The notes below the pieces were generated by a model. It was not told where the DNA came from. It ran no database searches and was given only the letters and a program-made list of their open reading frames with translations. Source: Chthonomonas calidirosea (GTDB taxonomy: Bacteria > Armatimonadota > Fimbriimonadia > Fimbriimonadales > Fimbriimonadaceae). From it: 64,000 nt of DNA. The translations under genes and the position numbers were made by a program. Location of the stretch: positions 186,001 to 250,000 of the forward strand of contig CAMCWC010000002.1 of assembly GCA_945882415.1 (NCBI GenBank), read 5' to 3'. Positions 7,410-16,139 of the stretch are shown here, piece after piece. Numbering within the stretch: position 1 is the stretch's first letter; each line of letters opens with the position of its first letter.

Positions 7410-8383
7410 TAGTTCGCTACCAGTCCCCACATTGGGTAGTTGATGTTCAAGTTCGGCTGCACAAAGCCGAGGTTGCCAGAGGTCAGGAATCGGCAGTCGT
7501 CCTGGAAAGTCCAGCCTGCGGTGTGGCTACCCGTCACGCCCAAGTACTCGAGCTTCGAAGGGGTTCGGCCGAGGAAGTTTCCAGCGTTGAGGAACTTCGC
7601 GCTACCGTCGGTGAAGCCAACGGTGACTCCGCCCGAAGCGATCTTTGCCGAGTCTGGCTCGGTTCCGCTGGTTCCTGCGATGCAGTCAGCGATGGTGCCC
7701 TTCATGAGCTTGTAGCGCCAGAATTCCCGGATTGCTGGTGGGTAAATCGTGACGGTCGGAGTGATGCCCTGCGAGTCGACCGATCCGCCTGGAAGCATTG
7801 GAACGCCGGAGTTTGGAACTTCGAGCATGATCAACGTTTCGGATGGCGATGGAACCGAGGTGGTGGAACCGCCAAGCCAGCTGTTTCGAACCTGTCGCGA
7901 GAAGGTCGGCGTTCGGTTGTAGGTGTCCAACTGTCCGGTAACCGATGTGTTCAGTGCAAAACCGCCAACGATCTGGCCGTTGTTGTTCCAGTTTGCGCTG
8001 TCCTTAACGCGAAGTGGGTGCTCGAAGAGAGGAACGTTCTTGATGTACGGGAAAACCCACTTCTGCCAAGAGAAAGCGTTTCGTCGGTACTTGAAGTTGC
8101 CGGTGGTGCAGCCGACGCCGATACCGTTAGCCGGAAAGTCGTTGAGGTTCAGAGCTGGGTTCAGCGAGCTACCAGCAACGCAATCGTCGTTTCGCGGATA
8201 CAGGTCGTCGTAGTCGGTGGTGTAGAGGATGATGCCGAGACCGATCTGCTTCTGGTTCGAAAGTGCAGCGGTCTTCTTCGCCGCAAGCTTAGCTTGCGCG
8301 AATACAGGGAACAAGATCGCCGCTAGGATCGCAATAATCGCGATCACGACTAGGAGCTCGATAAGGGTGAATGCTTTTTTCAT
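7409..8383 (-). CDS. DUF1559 type IV pilin-like protein 3
   Basis: Protein of 324 aa. Prepilin leader [20 protein letters not shown], conserved LSNQKQIGLGIILYTTDYDD block, and a C-terminal GFTDGSAKFLN where the other two have GYADGHAK, so the usual His of the H-X9-DG signature region is replaced by Ser here. ATG 8383 is taken as start because it gives the canonical leader. The stop codon overlaps the GTG of the lipoprotein gene. Third copy of the tandem family and the one closest to DUF1343. Confidence 0.92.
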   Translation of the reverse strand: MKKAFTLIELLVVIAIIAILAAILFPVFAQAKLAAKKTAALSNQKQIGLGIILYTTDYDDLYPRNDDCVAGSSLNPALNLNDFPANGIGVGCTTGNFKYRRNAFSWQKWVFPYIKNVPLFEHPLRVKDSANWNNNGQIVGGFALNTSVTGQLDTYNRTPTFSRQVRNSWLGGSTTSVPSPSETLIMLEVPNSGVPMLPGGSVDSQGITPTVTIYPPAIREFWRYKLMKGTIADCIAGTSGTEPDSAKIASGGVTVGFTDGSAKFLNAGNFLGRTPSKLEYLGVTGSHTAGWTFQDDCRFLTSGNLGFVQPNLNINYPMWGLVAN

Positions 8384-8416
8384 GAGAGACGCTCTTCGTT
8401 CGAACCGAACAATGAA

Positions 8417-8448
8417 ATTTTGCCCTTTTTTTGTTAACAGAATGTTAT
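8417..8448 (-). promoter_or_regulatory. Promoter of pilin-like gene 3 with TTAACA-type direct repeats
   Basis: Minus strand: ATAACA, 5 nt, TTAACA, 9 nt, CAAAAT (-10), with the same 11-bp repeat period and 9-nt gap as the two other pilin promoters. The ATG is 34 nt from the -10. The block GGGCAAAATTT that includes this -10 also occurs upstream of pilin-like gene 1 at 5784-5794. Confidence 0.58.
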
Positions 8449-8524
8449 TGGGCCGCAAAAAGTCTAGTCCGGATTTGGTGCCCCGTCAAGGTCGCGTAAG
8501 GCACGTGCGTCATTCCGCCCCCTC

Positions 8525-9775
8525 CTATTCTTCGTAGAGTCGAGCTTGTTCCCGGAAGCCAGCAAACTCTTGACTTTCACGTTCCATCCGACCGGTAATT
8601 TCTGCAAGTGAGGTTTGGCTTTCGATGACATTACGAAGCCAGTCATTGCCCGCAAGGATGTCGATTGGCATTCGATCGTGAACATATTCGTACGGTGGTT
8701 GTTTCCAGGAGAATCCGTTTAGTTGAGTTTCCGCCGACGCCGCTTCAAACATGCTTGGGCGTTCAACTTTGCTGGAATCGACAAGGCCGGTCTGACGAAT
8801 ACAGGCTTGAAGAATCGCAATGTAGGTCAGCACCGGACGAAACGTCAAGCGATCCGTGACATGGACAAAACATCCCTCGCACAGCTTCTTTGCGTGCTTG
8901 TTGAAAGTTGGTTCGAACTGGATCGGGCGGAACTTCACGCCTTCCAAACCAAGCCCGTTGAGATCTTCTGCCAGCTTCCAGCCGTCCAAGAACGGCGCGC
9001 CAAAGGTTTCAAACGGTCGGGTAGTACCGCGGCCCTCGCTTAGGTTTGTGGCCTCCAAAAGGCAACCACCGGGATAAACAACCGCCGTTTCGACGGTGGG
9101 CATGTTTGGGCTTGACATTGCCCACGGATAGTCGAGCGTATCGAAATACTGATCCCGGTGCCAACCCTGGACTTCCACGATTTCAAGTTCAGCTCGACCC
9201 GACAAGTAGCGGGCATTGACGTAGCGAAGCACCTCTCCTGCGGTGAGTCCATGGCGAGTTGGGACCGAGTACAGACCCACAAAGCTCGAATAGACCATGT
9301 CCAAAACCGGCCCTTCCACCTGAGTGCCACCGATTGGATTGGGACGATCCAGCAGCAGCATCGGAATCCCCAGCTCGGAGCAAGCCTCCATGCAATGACA
9401 GATCGTCCAGACGAAGGTGTAGTACCGGCTGCCAATGTCGGGGATATCTGCAACCAACAGCTCGACACCGGTGAGCATTTCGGGGGTCGGCTTTCGATGA
9501 TTGCCATAGAGCGAATGGATCACGAGTCCGGTCCGCGAATCGGGCAAACCTTCCCACTCGATCATGTTGTCTTGGGTGTGCCCATACAGCCCGTGCTCTG
9601 GCCCAAATACCGCCACGATGGTCAAGAACCCAGATCGGTGAAGCGGCAAAAGCAGATCCAGAATGTGATCTGCATTCACATCGATGGTCGCTTGGTTGCA
9701 CACGACGCCGATCCGCTTTCCACGCAGTTTCGCGAAGTCCGAGGCGACAAGCTGATCAAGTCCGGTTGCGATCAC
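8525..9775 (-). CDS. DUF1343 exo-beta-N-acetylmuramidase (NamZ-like)
   Basis: Protein of 416 aa covering the whole DUF1343 fold: GKRIGVVCNQATID, AVFGPEHGLYG, SLYGNHRKPTP, DIPDIGSRYYTFVWT, LLDRPNPIGG, PNMPTVETAVVYPGG and the LSEGRGTTRPFE signature. NamZ of Bacillus releases MurNAc from the non-reducing ends of peptidoglycan fragments. No signal peptide is visible, so this one may act in the cytoplasm on recycled muropeptides, unlike secreted NamZ; that is inference. GTG 9775 is preceded at 6 nt by TAAAGT, a leaderless-type promoter. The NanE-NanK fusion at 58324 could take later products. Confidence 0.9.
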   Translation of the reverse strand: MIATGLDQLVASDFAKLRGKRIGVVCNQATIDVNADHILDLLLPLHRSGFLTIVAVFGPEHGLYGHTQDNMIEWEGLPDSRTGLVIHSLYGNHRKPTPEMLTGVELLVADIPDIGSRYYTFVWTICHCMEACSELGIPMLLLDRPNPIGGTQVEGPVLDMVYSSFVGLYSVPTRHGLTAGEVLRYVNARYLSGRAELEIVEVQGWHRDQYFDTLDYPWAMSSPNMPTVETAVVYPGGCLLEATNLSEGRGTTRPFETFGAPFLDGWKLAEDLNGLGLEGVKFRPIQFEPTFNKHAKKLCEGCFVHVTDRLTFRPVLTYIAILQACIRQTGLVDSSKVERPSMFEAASAETQLNGFSWKQPPYEYVHDRMPIDILAGNDWLRNVIESQTSLAEITGRMERESQEFAGFREQARLYEE

Positions 9776-9781
9776 CGCTGA

Positions 9782-9787
9782 ACTTTA
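9782..9787 (-). promoter_or_regulatory. TAAAGT -10 box of the DUF1343 gene, leaderless-type spacing
   Basis: TANNNT hexamer 6 nt upstream of the GTG start on the minus strand, with no ribosome site between. Confidence 0.4.
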
Positions 9788-9894
9788 CTCTCCGGAACGA
9801 CCGCCGAAAAAATTTGTCACGGCAACGTCACGGAGATGTTTCGGGACGGTTGGAATCATGTATCCATCGCTCACAGAGAGCGAGAAGAGAAACC

Positions 9895-10803
9895 ATGAAA
9901 AATTCGCAAATCCTCGTTGCTCGTGCTTTGTTCATTTCCGGCGTAGCAATGGCGCTTGCGTCGGGCGCCCATGCCCAGTTTTCCTTCACCCCAAAGGCCC
10001 CCCAGCACTTGTTCCGCGCCGAACAGATGGCGCTCGGGATCTACGAACAAACCTACTATGGCCACTTGGGTGAGCAGGTGAACGGAGCGTACGTCTCCCA
10101 CAATCGATACGGGGCCAGTTGGGCAAACACCGTCGTTGAGTTCGGAACCTCGATCTACACCAAAGACAAGCCGGTGTACGCGACCTATTACAAAAACAAT
10201 ACGGTCTGCGGAAACTTCGTCACGCGGATGCTGGGAGTCGCCTACAACTGGGATTGGACGCAGTACAGCATTCCTGGCGAAACGGCAACGAACAGCCCAA
10301 ACAGCCGACAGTACGCGAAGCTGATTCAGAACAACGTCGGATTCACGCAAGTCACCGACATTGCGACCGTGACAAAAGGCGACATCATGGCGATCGACTA
10401 CAAGACGGATCCCGACAGTGACGTCAATAGCGGTCACACGATGATCGTCCGCAGCAACAACGGCTTCTTTACAACTCAAGCAGATGCGGTTGAAAGCAAG
10501 GTGTACCGAGTTTGGTCGTTCGGGATCGTCGACAGCACTTCTTCGCCCCACGACGACACGTATGACCGTGCCGATAGCCGTCGAATCACGTTGAAATCTG
10601 GTGCGACGCACTCGGCCAAGGGTGCCGGAGTTGGGACGCTCTTTGTGATCACAGACACGGCCAACACCATTCAGGGATATGCCTGGAAGTTTACGACCGC
10701 TTCGTTTAGCAAGTCGTACACGAACATCATGAACAATAGCGGCCAGACCCAGACGGCACGACCGATCTCCATTGGTCGGCTGATCCTGCCAGCACAACCT
10801 TAA
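9895..10803 (+). CDS. Secreted NlpC/P60- or CHAP-like cysteine hydrolase, hypothetical
   Basis: Protein of 302 aa with a clear signal peptide (MKNSQILVARALF to AHAQ, cleavage near residue 28). Residues 100-190 look like an NlpC/CHAP-type fold: Cys105 in TVCGNFVTRML, the strand KGDIMAIDY and His181 in NSGHTMIV, in the order Cys-...-His typical of these amidases or endopeptidases. A C-terminal part of about 110 aa has no recognised domain. The start at 9895 is chosen because the signal peptide follows; longer in-frame starts would run into the divergent promoter of DUF1343. Substrate could be peptidoglycan peptides; this is uncertain. Confidence 0.75.
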   Translation: MKNSQILVARALFISGVAMALASGAHAQFSFTPKAPQHLFRAEQMALGIYEQTYYGHLGEQVNGAYVSHNRYGASWANTVVEFGTSIYTKDKPVYATYYKNNTVCGNFVTRMLGVAYNWDWTQYSIPGETATNSPNSRQYAKLIQNNVGFTQVTDIATVTKGDIMAIDYKTDPDSDVNSGHTMIVRSNNGFFTTQADAVESKVYRVWSFGIVDSTSSPHDDTYDRADSRRITLKSGATHSAKGAGVGTLFVITDTANTIQGYAWKFTTASFSKSYTNIMNNSGQTQTARPISIGRLILPAQP

Positions 10804-10809
10804 AGGCGT

Positions 10810-11208
10810 CTATCCAACGCTCATGCCATCGACAATCGCCTGGAAGGCTGATTTCCAGGCGGTTTCAACTTCTGGTGTCCATTGCTCGCCTAGGGTAAGC
10901 GCCATTTCGGTCAAAAGGACCTGCCCCATCGGTGCGTAATGGTCCGGCTTCACGCCGTACGCCTCGTGCCGCTTTCCGAGCCCGGAGAGCATTGGCTCCA
11001 GAATCTCCGGGTGTTCGATCTGTTCCACAAGAAAACTCAGCATCTCCATCAGACGAGCTTTCTGCCTCGTCATGTCGGTGCCAAACATCGGTCGGGTTTC
11101 CGGCAGCGCAGCAAAGAGCGCGGAATAGAATCGCTCGGCAAAATCCGACTCTGGTGCGCCGAGAAGGGTCACCGAACGGTTTAACTCGCGAATCTGATTC
11201 GACGTCAT
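10810..11208 (-). CDS. Single-domain globin
   Basis: Bacterial globin of 132 aa resembling the haem domain of flavohaemoglobins and Vitreoscilla haemoglobin. Proximal His81 lies in GKRHEAYGV, the CD1 phenylalanine is Phe42 in RPMFGTD, and the C-terminal GEQWTPEVETAWKSAFQAI is typical of the G-H helices. No reductase domain follows, so it would bind oxygen or NO and need an outside reductant. Its ATG overlaps the stop of the large BTAD regulator by 4 nt, meaning both are made from one transcript. Confidence 0.88.
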   Translation of the reverse strand: MTSNQIRELNRSVTLLGAPESDFAERFYSALFAALPETRPMFGTDMTRQKARLMEMLSFLVEQIEHPEILEPMLSGLGKRHEAYGVKPDHYAPMGQVLLTEMALTLGEQWTPEVETAWKSAFQAIVDGMSVG

Positions 11209-14105
11209 AACACCACGCTATCAAGTCGTCGGGACATTTCCGTGACAAATGCCGGTTCTCGAACAAATTCTTCCGCGGCGGCGTTTGCCATCGCACATGC
11301 CATGTCTTTCGAGTCGCAAGTCCAGAGCGAGGACCAGACCGGATGCGCCGGTCCATCGGATTCTTTTCCACGCCAGTGGGCCGCCGCTGCTTCTGCGGCA
11401 AGGGAGAGGCTCGGATTGGCTTCACGCGCGTACGTTGAGAACAATTCAAAAGAGTTGGCAAGGAACAAGTCGCTGAGCTGCGCGCAGCCGGTGAACAGCT
11501 TAGAGATCGCGGCTCGAAATCCGACAAGATCGCCCGTGCGATGTGAATGAGATGCGCGAACCCGATAGGTTTCCCACAGCAGGCTTCGATTGCCACCGCG
11601 CTCGGCAATCTCGTCAGCCTCGCGCATGATGGTTTCGAACTCACTCGGTTCGATTTCGGCATATGCCAGAAGCGCGCCACACAGGAAGTCCTGCAGGCCA
11701 ATTTCCCGTAGCCGCTGCGTCCCCTGGCGCAAAAGAGGACGTGCGGCTTCGGATCGGCCAGCTCCCAGATAGATCCGTGCAAGGTCGGCATAGCTGCGGG
11801 ACATCTCCGCTAAATCGGGAGATCGTAATCTTGCCGCGAAGACTTGTTCGGCTATCTGAACGGCACTCGCAACCTCGCCTTTTTTCAGGAGCAGGTTGCT
11901 GATTCCCGATCGGGCAAGGTCCCGGCCGTTAGGCTGATTTAGCCGGTCGAACGTATCTGCCGCGCTTTGCGCGAGTTCGATCGCGCGATCCACGTTTGTA
12001 AAGGCGAGGGTTCGGGCAGACCAGTTCATCTGCACCCAAGCGACTCCGCCAGCGTCGCCAATGGCTGCAAAGGCTTTTTCGGCTCGGGCGAAGGCTTCAT
12101 CCGCTTCCGCATCCTCCCGCAGGAGGGAGAGAAAAAGGGCCAGACCAAGTGCCGCCTCCGCAAACGTGATCGTTTCCGTTTCGGTCGCGTATCGTACCGC
12201 TACTCGAACGGGTTCGACGAGTTTGGCCGCGTTGCCCTGAGCGCATCCCCAACGCCAAATTCCGACCACAAACTTGGTCGCGATCGAAGGAGCAACCTGA
12301 TTAGCGCGTCGAATGGCCCAGTCGAGTAGGTCCGCCTCTTTGGCCATCTCCGCGTAGGCCACCGCTTGCTCGGGTCCCGTCTGCTCCCGGCTCAGGCGAT
12401 ATGCCCAAGTGGCGATCCCTTCCAAGACTGCGGTCTCTTCCGCTTCGAGTTCGGAAGCGTCGCCCGCTGAGCGGATCGCGGCCCGGATGGGTTCAAGCAC
12501 TCGGAATCTACGCCCTGCGCTGGTCGCTTCGACTTGCAACAAGCAGCGGCGGGCGAGTGATTCCAATAGCTCCGGGGCACCGGAACCCAGAATCTGGTCC
12601 GCCAAGCTGCGGTTGGTGCCGTTGGGCAAAAACGCTAACCTGGTCATCGCGGTGCGGAGCTCGGGGTCAAGTTCGGCGCGGATTCCAAGCCAAGCGGCTT
12701 CCAATCCCGGTTCGCGCTGCGCTCCCGAGCCACCCTTGAGAACCCACTCTGTGAATCCCTTGTCCCATTGCTGCAGAATCTCGCTCGGGGTCAGGATTCG
12801 GAGCCGGCTGCCGTACAGCCGGAGCGCTAGCGGCAGGCCATCCAGCTTCTGGACGATCATGCGAATCGCCGACCAATCGGATTCGGTAAAGGCATCGACA
12901 ATCGAGGCGTCAAGTCCGTACAGTAGAAGCTGTACCGATGCGTAGGTGCGCAACTCGGCAGGCGATTCGTTCGAGGCGGGAATGGGCAACGGACCGAGGT
13001 AGATCGGGCTCAAATCCTCTCGCCCTAAGTTCGCGCGCGAAATGGTTAGCAGTCGATGCCCAAGACGCCGGGCGGATTCTGCTGCGTGGCCCAGTTGCTC
13101 GGGAGTCAGTTCTTCAAGCCGTAGCACCAGCGAACCCTGCGGCGTATTGCTCTCGATCCCATGTACAACCGGTAGCCCCGTTTGCTGACGGAAGTGCCAG
13201 GCAATCTCGCGCGCGAAGTGGGATTTGCCAATGCCGATCGGCCCAATGAGGTTCACCCAGGCTTGCGGATTTTCGAGGGCAGCCAAGGCAGTCGCGAGTT
13301 CGCTTTCTCGCCCGAATGTGGTTGGCGGACGCAACACCGGCTCGGTGACTACAGCAACCGAGACGGGCGCGCGATCTGCGGGGGCTTCTCGCAGAATGGA
13401 GCGCAGTTCGTCGCTTGGCCGCCGACCAAGCTCGCGTTGCAGCAGTTCTTCGTAGTTCTGCAATGCTTGTCGCGCCCTCGGGTGCTTACCCCGCGCGACC
13501 AATCGCCTCAGAAGGGCCCGTTGAGAATCTTCGTCCAGCGGGTCGTGTTGAACAGCTTGGAGGCTGGACTCGATGGCCTCATCCAGAAGGCCACCCGCTT
13601 CTTGAGCTTCGGCCAGGGCCAGCCATGCTTGGCGAACACGCTCAGCGTACGACTGTCGAACGGAGAGAGTCCACGGCTCAAGGTAGCCCGCCAAAAACGG
13701 ACCCGTGACCTGCTTTGTCGCGAGATCGTATTGCTGAATTCGGCGCTCCGAATCTTCGGCGATCGAAGCATTGCGCATCGCCACATCAAACTCCCAGACA
13801 TCAACCGCAATGTCCGTTGCGACCAGTGAGACCCATTGTCGATCCGCGTCGATGATGTGCCCGAACGGACCAAGCGATTCTCTCAGGCGCCTAAGCTCTT
13901 GCCGCAGCCGGACTCGCGTTACATCGAGATATTCGTCGGGCCACAACTCTTCCGCCAGTTCGTCCCGGCCCATGCGTCGGTCGCGCGCGGTTGCTGCGCG
14001 GGCCAAGATGAGCGCACTTCGACGAGTTGGAAACCGGGCAAGGCTCCCCTCGGCGTGTTCAATTCGGAGTGGCCCGAAGAGATGCAAACGGGCCACTAAA
14101 CTCAC
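11205..14105 (-). CDS. BTAD/SARP-type transcriptional regulator with ATPase and TPR-like region
   Basis: Protein of 966 aa with AfsR-like layout. Residues 1-95 form a winged helix (LIL..RDELAEELWPDEYLDVTR then RLRQELRRLR), 96-245 a bacterial transcriptional activation domain, then a STAND-type NTPase with P-loop IGPIGIGKSH near 278-286 and a helical, TPR-like C-terminal half from about 600. Such proteins act as large signal-integrating activators. GTG 14105 is the start; AATAAT lies 7 nt before it. It is followed with a 4-nt overlap by a globin gene, its most obvious target or partner. The inducer is unknown. Confidence 0.88.
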   Translation of the reverse strand: MSLVARLHLFGPLRIEHAEGSLARFPTRRSALILARAATARDRRMGRDELAEELWPDEYLDVTRVRLRQELRRLRESLGPFGHIIDADRQWVSLVATDIAVDVWEFDVAMRNASIAEDSERRIQQYDLATKQVTGPFLAGYLEPWTLSVRQSYAERVRQAWLALAEAQEAGGLLDEAIESSLQAVQHDPLDEDSQRALLRRLVARGKHPRARQALQNYEELLQRELGRRPSDELRSILREAPADRAPVSVAVVTEPVLRPPTTFGRESELATALAALENPQAWVNLIGPIGIGKSHFAREIAWHFRQQTGLPVVHGIESNTPQGSLVLRLEELTPEQLGHAAESARRLGHRLLTISRANLGREDLSPIYLGPLPIPASNESPAELRTYASVQLLLYGLDASIVDAFTESDWSAIRMIVQKLDGLPLALRLYGSRLRILTPSEILQQWDKGFTEWVLKGGSGAQREPGLEAAWLGIRAELDPELRTAMTRLAFLPNGTNRSLADQILGSGAPELLESLARRCLLQVEATSAGRRFRVLEPIRAAIRSAGDASELEAEETAVLEGIATWAYRLSREQTGPEQAVAYAEMAKEADLLDWAIRRANQVAPSIATKFVVGIWRWGCAQGNAAKLVEPVRVAVRYATETETITFAEAALGLALFLSLLREDAEADEAFARAEKAFAAIGDAGGVAWVQMNWSARTLAFTNVDRAIELAQSAADTFDRLNQPNGRDLARSGISNLLLKKGEVASAVQIAEQVFAARLRSPDLAEMSRSYADLARIYLGAGRSEAARPLLRQGTQRLREIGLQDFLCGALLAYAEIEPSEFETIMREADEIAERGGNRSLLWETYRVRASHSHRTGDLVGFRAAISKLFTGCAQLSDLFLANSFELFSTYAREANPSLSLAAEAAAAHWRGKESDGPAHPVWSSLWTCDSKDMACAMANAAAEEFVREPAFVTEMSRRLDSVVL

Positions 14106-14149
14106 GCCGACTATTATTGCAAAGTGCGAGCAACACTTGGCAAAAATGC

Positions 14150-15190
14150 CTAGTCCGCGGTGGCGTAGATGGCTTCGTCTTCCGCCGTAAACGGCAAATC
14201 CACCCTTCCACCGGTGCGGCCAGAATGGTAGGTGGCAAAGATAAGCTCCGTTGCGCGCAGGGCCCGGCGAGCCGAGAGTTCCGACTCTTGACCGGTTTCG
14301 AGGCTAGCTGCGATATCGGCGAAGGCCAGAGCAAACGCGTCGAGTTCGCCCTCCTCGAGCTTGGTCGAGATTTCTTCCCAACCATTTGTCCCATCTGACC
14401 AAACGCGAAGCGAATCCCAACTGGTCGCGCCAATCTCAATGAATCCTTTTGAACCTACAACCCGAATCTGCACCTTCCAGCCGTGATCGCCCTCGGTTGG
14501 CATGATCGCTCGGACGCCGTTCTCGAACTTGATGAGACTGACGCCTTGGCCTTCCAACTGGACGCCAAACACTTTATGTCCACCCGATGGCTCAACTTGT
14601 CCCAGCACCGACACTGCCGGTGATTCGGCATTGAGGAAGAACGCCATGTCGAACCAGTGGGTGCCCCAGTCGAAAAGGTTATGCGTCGGTAGCTCAAGCA
14701 CCTGAAGTTCGCCAATCCTTCCGGACTCGATGAGGGATTTCGCGATGGTGTAAGCCTTGTCGAACCGGCGCTGGTGGTTAAAGGTGAGTTGCGTTCCGGA
14801 TGCCGCACAGGCTTCGACCATTCGTTTTGCGGCGGCCCAGGTTGGAGCCATTGGCTTCTCGCAGTGGACGGCCGGAACCTTTGCCTCGGCGCAAGCAAGC
14901 ACCATCGACTCGTGAAGGTGGGGCCAAGTGCAAATGCTCACAAGGTCCGGCTTCACCGTTTCCAGCATTTCTTTGTAATCCGTAAAGATTTCTGCTGGGC
15001 CGTGTTCCTCCGCAAATGCTTCGGCGTTTTCGCGAACAATGTCGGCCAGCGAGACCAGTTCGGTATTGGGACACGCGATGTACCCACGCGCATGGCTGTG
15101 GGAAATGCCGCTACCGGTTGAACCATCAGCTTTCCAGGGCTTGCCGCAACCGATGATAGCCGAACGAAGAATCCGCGATGATCCTGACAT
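14150..15190 (-). CDS. Gfo/Idh/MocA-family NAD(P)-dependent oxidoreductase
   Basis: Protein of 346 aa. The N-terminal Rossmann region begins at about residue 10 (RSAIIGCGKPWK, a divergent glycine motif), followed by the EKP catalytic motif in VHCEKPMAPTW and the substrate-domain segment TFNHQRRFDKAYTIAK. Members oxidise or reduce sugars and cyclitols; the specific substrate cannot be told. TAGACT lies 6 nt before ATG 15190, so it probably has its own promoter overlapping the stop codon of the upstream lipid-kinase gene. Confidence 0.9.
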   Translation of the reverse strand: MSGSSRILRSAIIGCGKPWKADGSTGSGISHSHARGYIACPNTELVSLADIVRENAEAFAEEHGPAEIFTDYKEMLETVKPDLVSICTWPHLHESMVLACAEAKVPAVHCEKPMAPTWAAAKRMVEACAASGTQLTFNHQRRFDKAYTIAKSLIESGRIGELQVLELPTHNLFDWGTHWFDMAFFLNAESPAVSVLGQVEPSGGHKVFGVQLEGQGVSLIKFENGVRAIMPTEGDHGWKVQIRVVGSKGFIEIGATSWDSLRVWSDGTNGWEEISTKLEEGELDAFALAFADIAASLETGQESELSARRALRATELIFATYHSGRTGGRVDLPFTAEDEAIYATAD

Positions 15191-15196
15191 TTGGCG

Positions 15197-15202
15197 AGTC
15201 TA
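15197..15202 (-). promoter_or_regulatory. TAGACT -10 box of the Gfo/Idh gene, overlapping a stop codon
   Basis: TAGACT on the minus strand, 6 nt before the ATG at 15190. The first three bases are the TAG stop codon of the upstream diacylglycerol-kinase-like gene. The same hexamer and gap occur before the MNT gene at 49629. Confidence 0.45.
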
Positions 15203-16084
15203 CAACGGCGGCATGACGAACGAGATCGCTTTCGGGAGCACCCGCGTTCTAAATCCGCCGGGAGCGGTCAGTTCTCCGTCCATGAGCACGGGGGTGTCAT
15301 TCGGACCAATGACTTCGATGGATTCGGTCTGCCAGGTTTGCACTTTCGGATGACCGAGGTGCGCGCCTTTGAAGACCTTCGGAAACTGCCGAAGAAATTC
15401 CGACTTGCTCATTTCGCCAACAAGAACGACTTCAAGCTTGCCGTCGTTGATGTTTGCGTTCGGGGCGATGCGCATTCCGCCGCCGTAGCTTTGGCAGTTT
15501 GCGACCGCGCATAGAACGGCGAGGGTTTCCAGCGACTCTTCCTCGGTTTTGATCTTGAGTCGGATAGGTTCAAAACGGCGCAGTTCGCTGATCACGGCAA
15601 GAATGTATGCAGCGGTACCGGTCGTGAAACGAAAACCTTGATTGATCCGATTTGCGACCACGGCGTCAAATCCCATCCCGGCCACGTTGATCCAGAACTT
15701 GTCTCCCGCGATGGCGATGTCGATTTTTTCCGTGTGCCTTTCTGCAAGCACGTTGAATGCACTTGGAAGATTGAGTCCGATTCCCGCGCATCGAGCAAAA
15801 TCGTTTCCGGTACCCACCGGCAGAACTCCAAGGGCGGGGAGATTGCCCTTCCTCCGCATGGCACCGTTAAGTACTTCTCGCAGGGTGCCGTCACCGCCGG
15901 CGGCAATCAGCACATCGCAATCTGGCGCGGTCGTGGCCAGTTGCGTGGCGTGGCCGGATCGCTCGGTGAACATGAACTGGGTGTTCCAGCCGACCTGTTT
16001 GATCCAGGTCTGGATCTCAGATATCGCGCGTTGGGCTCTGCCGCGACCTGCCGACGGATTGAGAATGATGACGGCGTCCAGCAA
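15200..16084 (-). CDS. YegS/DagK-family lipid kinase (diacylglycerol kinase catalytic domain)
   Basis: Protein of 294 aa. Begins LDAVIILNPSAGRGRA, the nucleotide-binding entry of the DAGK catalytic domain, then the GGDGTLREVLNG motif and LPVGTGNDFAR, and a C-terminal INDGKLEVVLV. It phosphorylates a lipid such as diacylglycerol using ATP. Start is TTG 16084, with GGAGG 9 nt upstream on the minus strand. It runs divergently from purN. With plsC nearby it fits a small membrane-lipid neighbourhood. Confidence 0.9.
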   Translation of the reverse strand: MLDAVIILNPSAGRGRAQRAISEIQTWIKQVGWNTQFMFTERSGHATQLATTAPDCDVLIAAGGDGTLREVLNGAMRRKGNLPALGVLPVGTGNDFARCAGIGLNLPSAFNVLAERHTEKIDIAIAGDKFWINVAGMGFDAVVANRINQGFRFTTGTAAYILAVISELRRFEPIRLKIKTEEESLETLAVLCAVANCQSYGGGMRIAPNANINDGKLEVVLVGEMSKSEFLRQFPKVFKGAHLGHPKVQTWQTESIEVIGPNDTPVLMDGELTAPGGFRTRVLPKAISFVMPPL

Positions 16085-16139
16085 CTATCCGGACCTCCAG
16101 GAGCATAAGGAATCGCCGCCCCGAGTACGCTCGGAGGCG

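Noticed and set aside
8464-8500. gtgcc/ggcac pairing downstream of the DUF1343 gene
   Set aside because: Only a 5-bp stem, no T run; too weak for a terminator.
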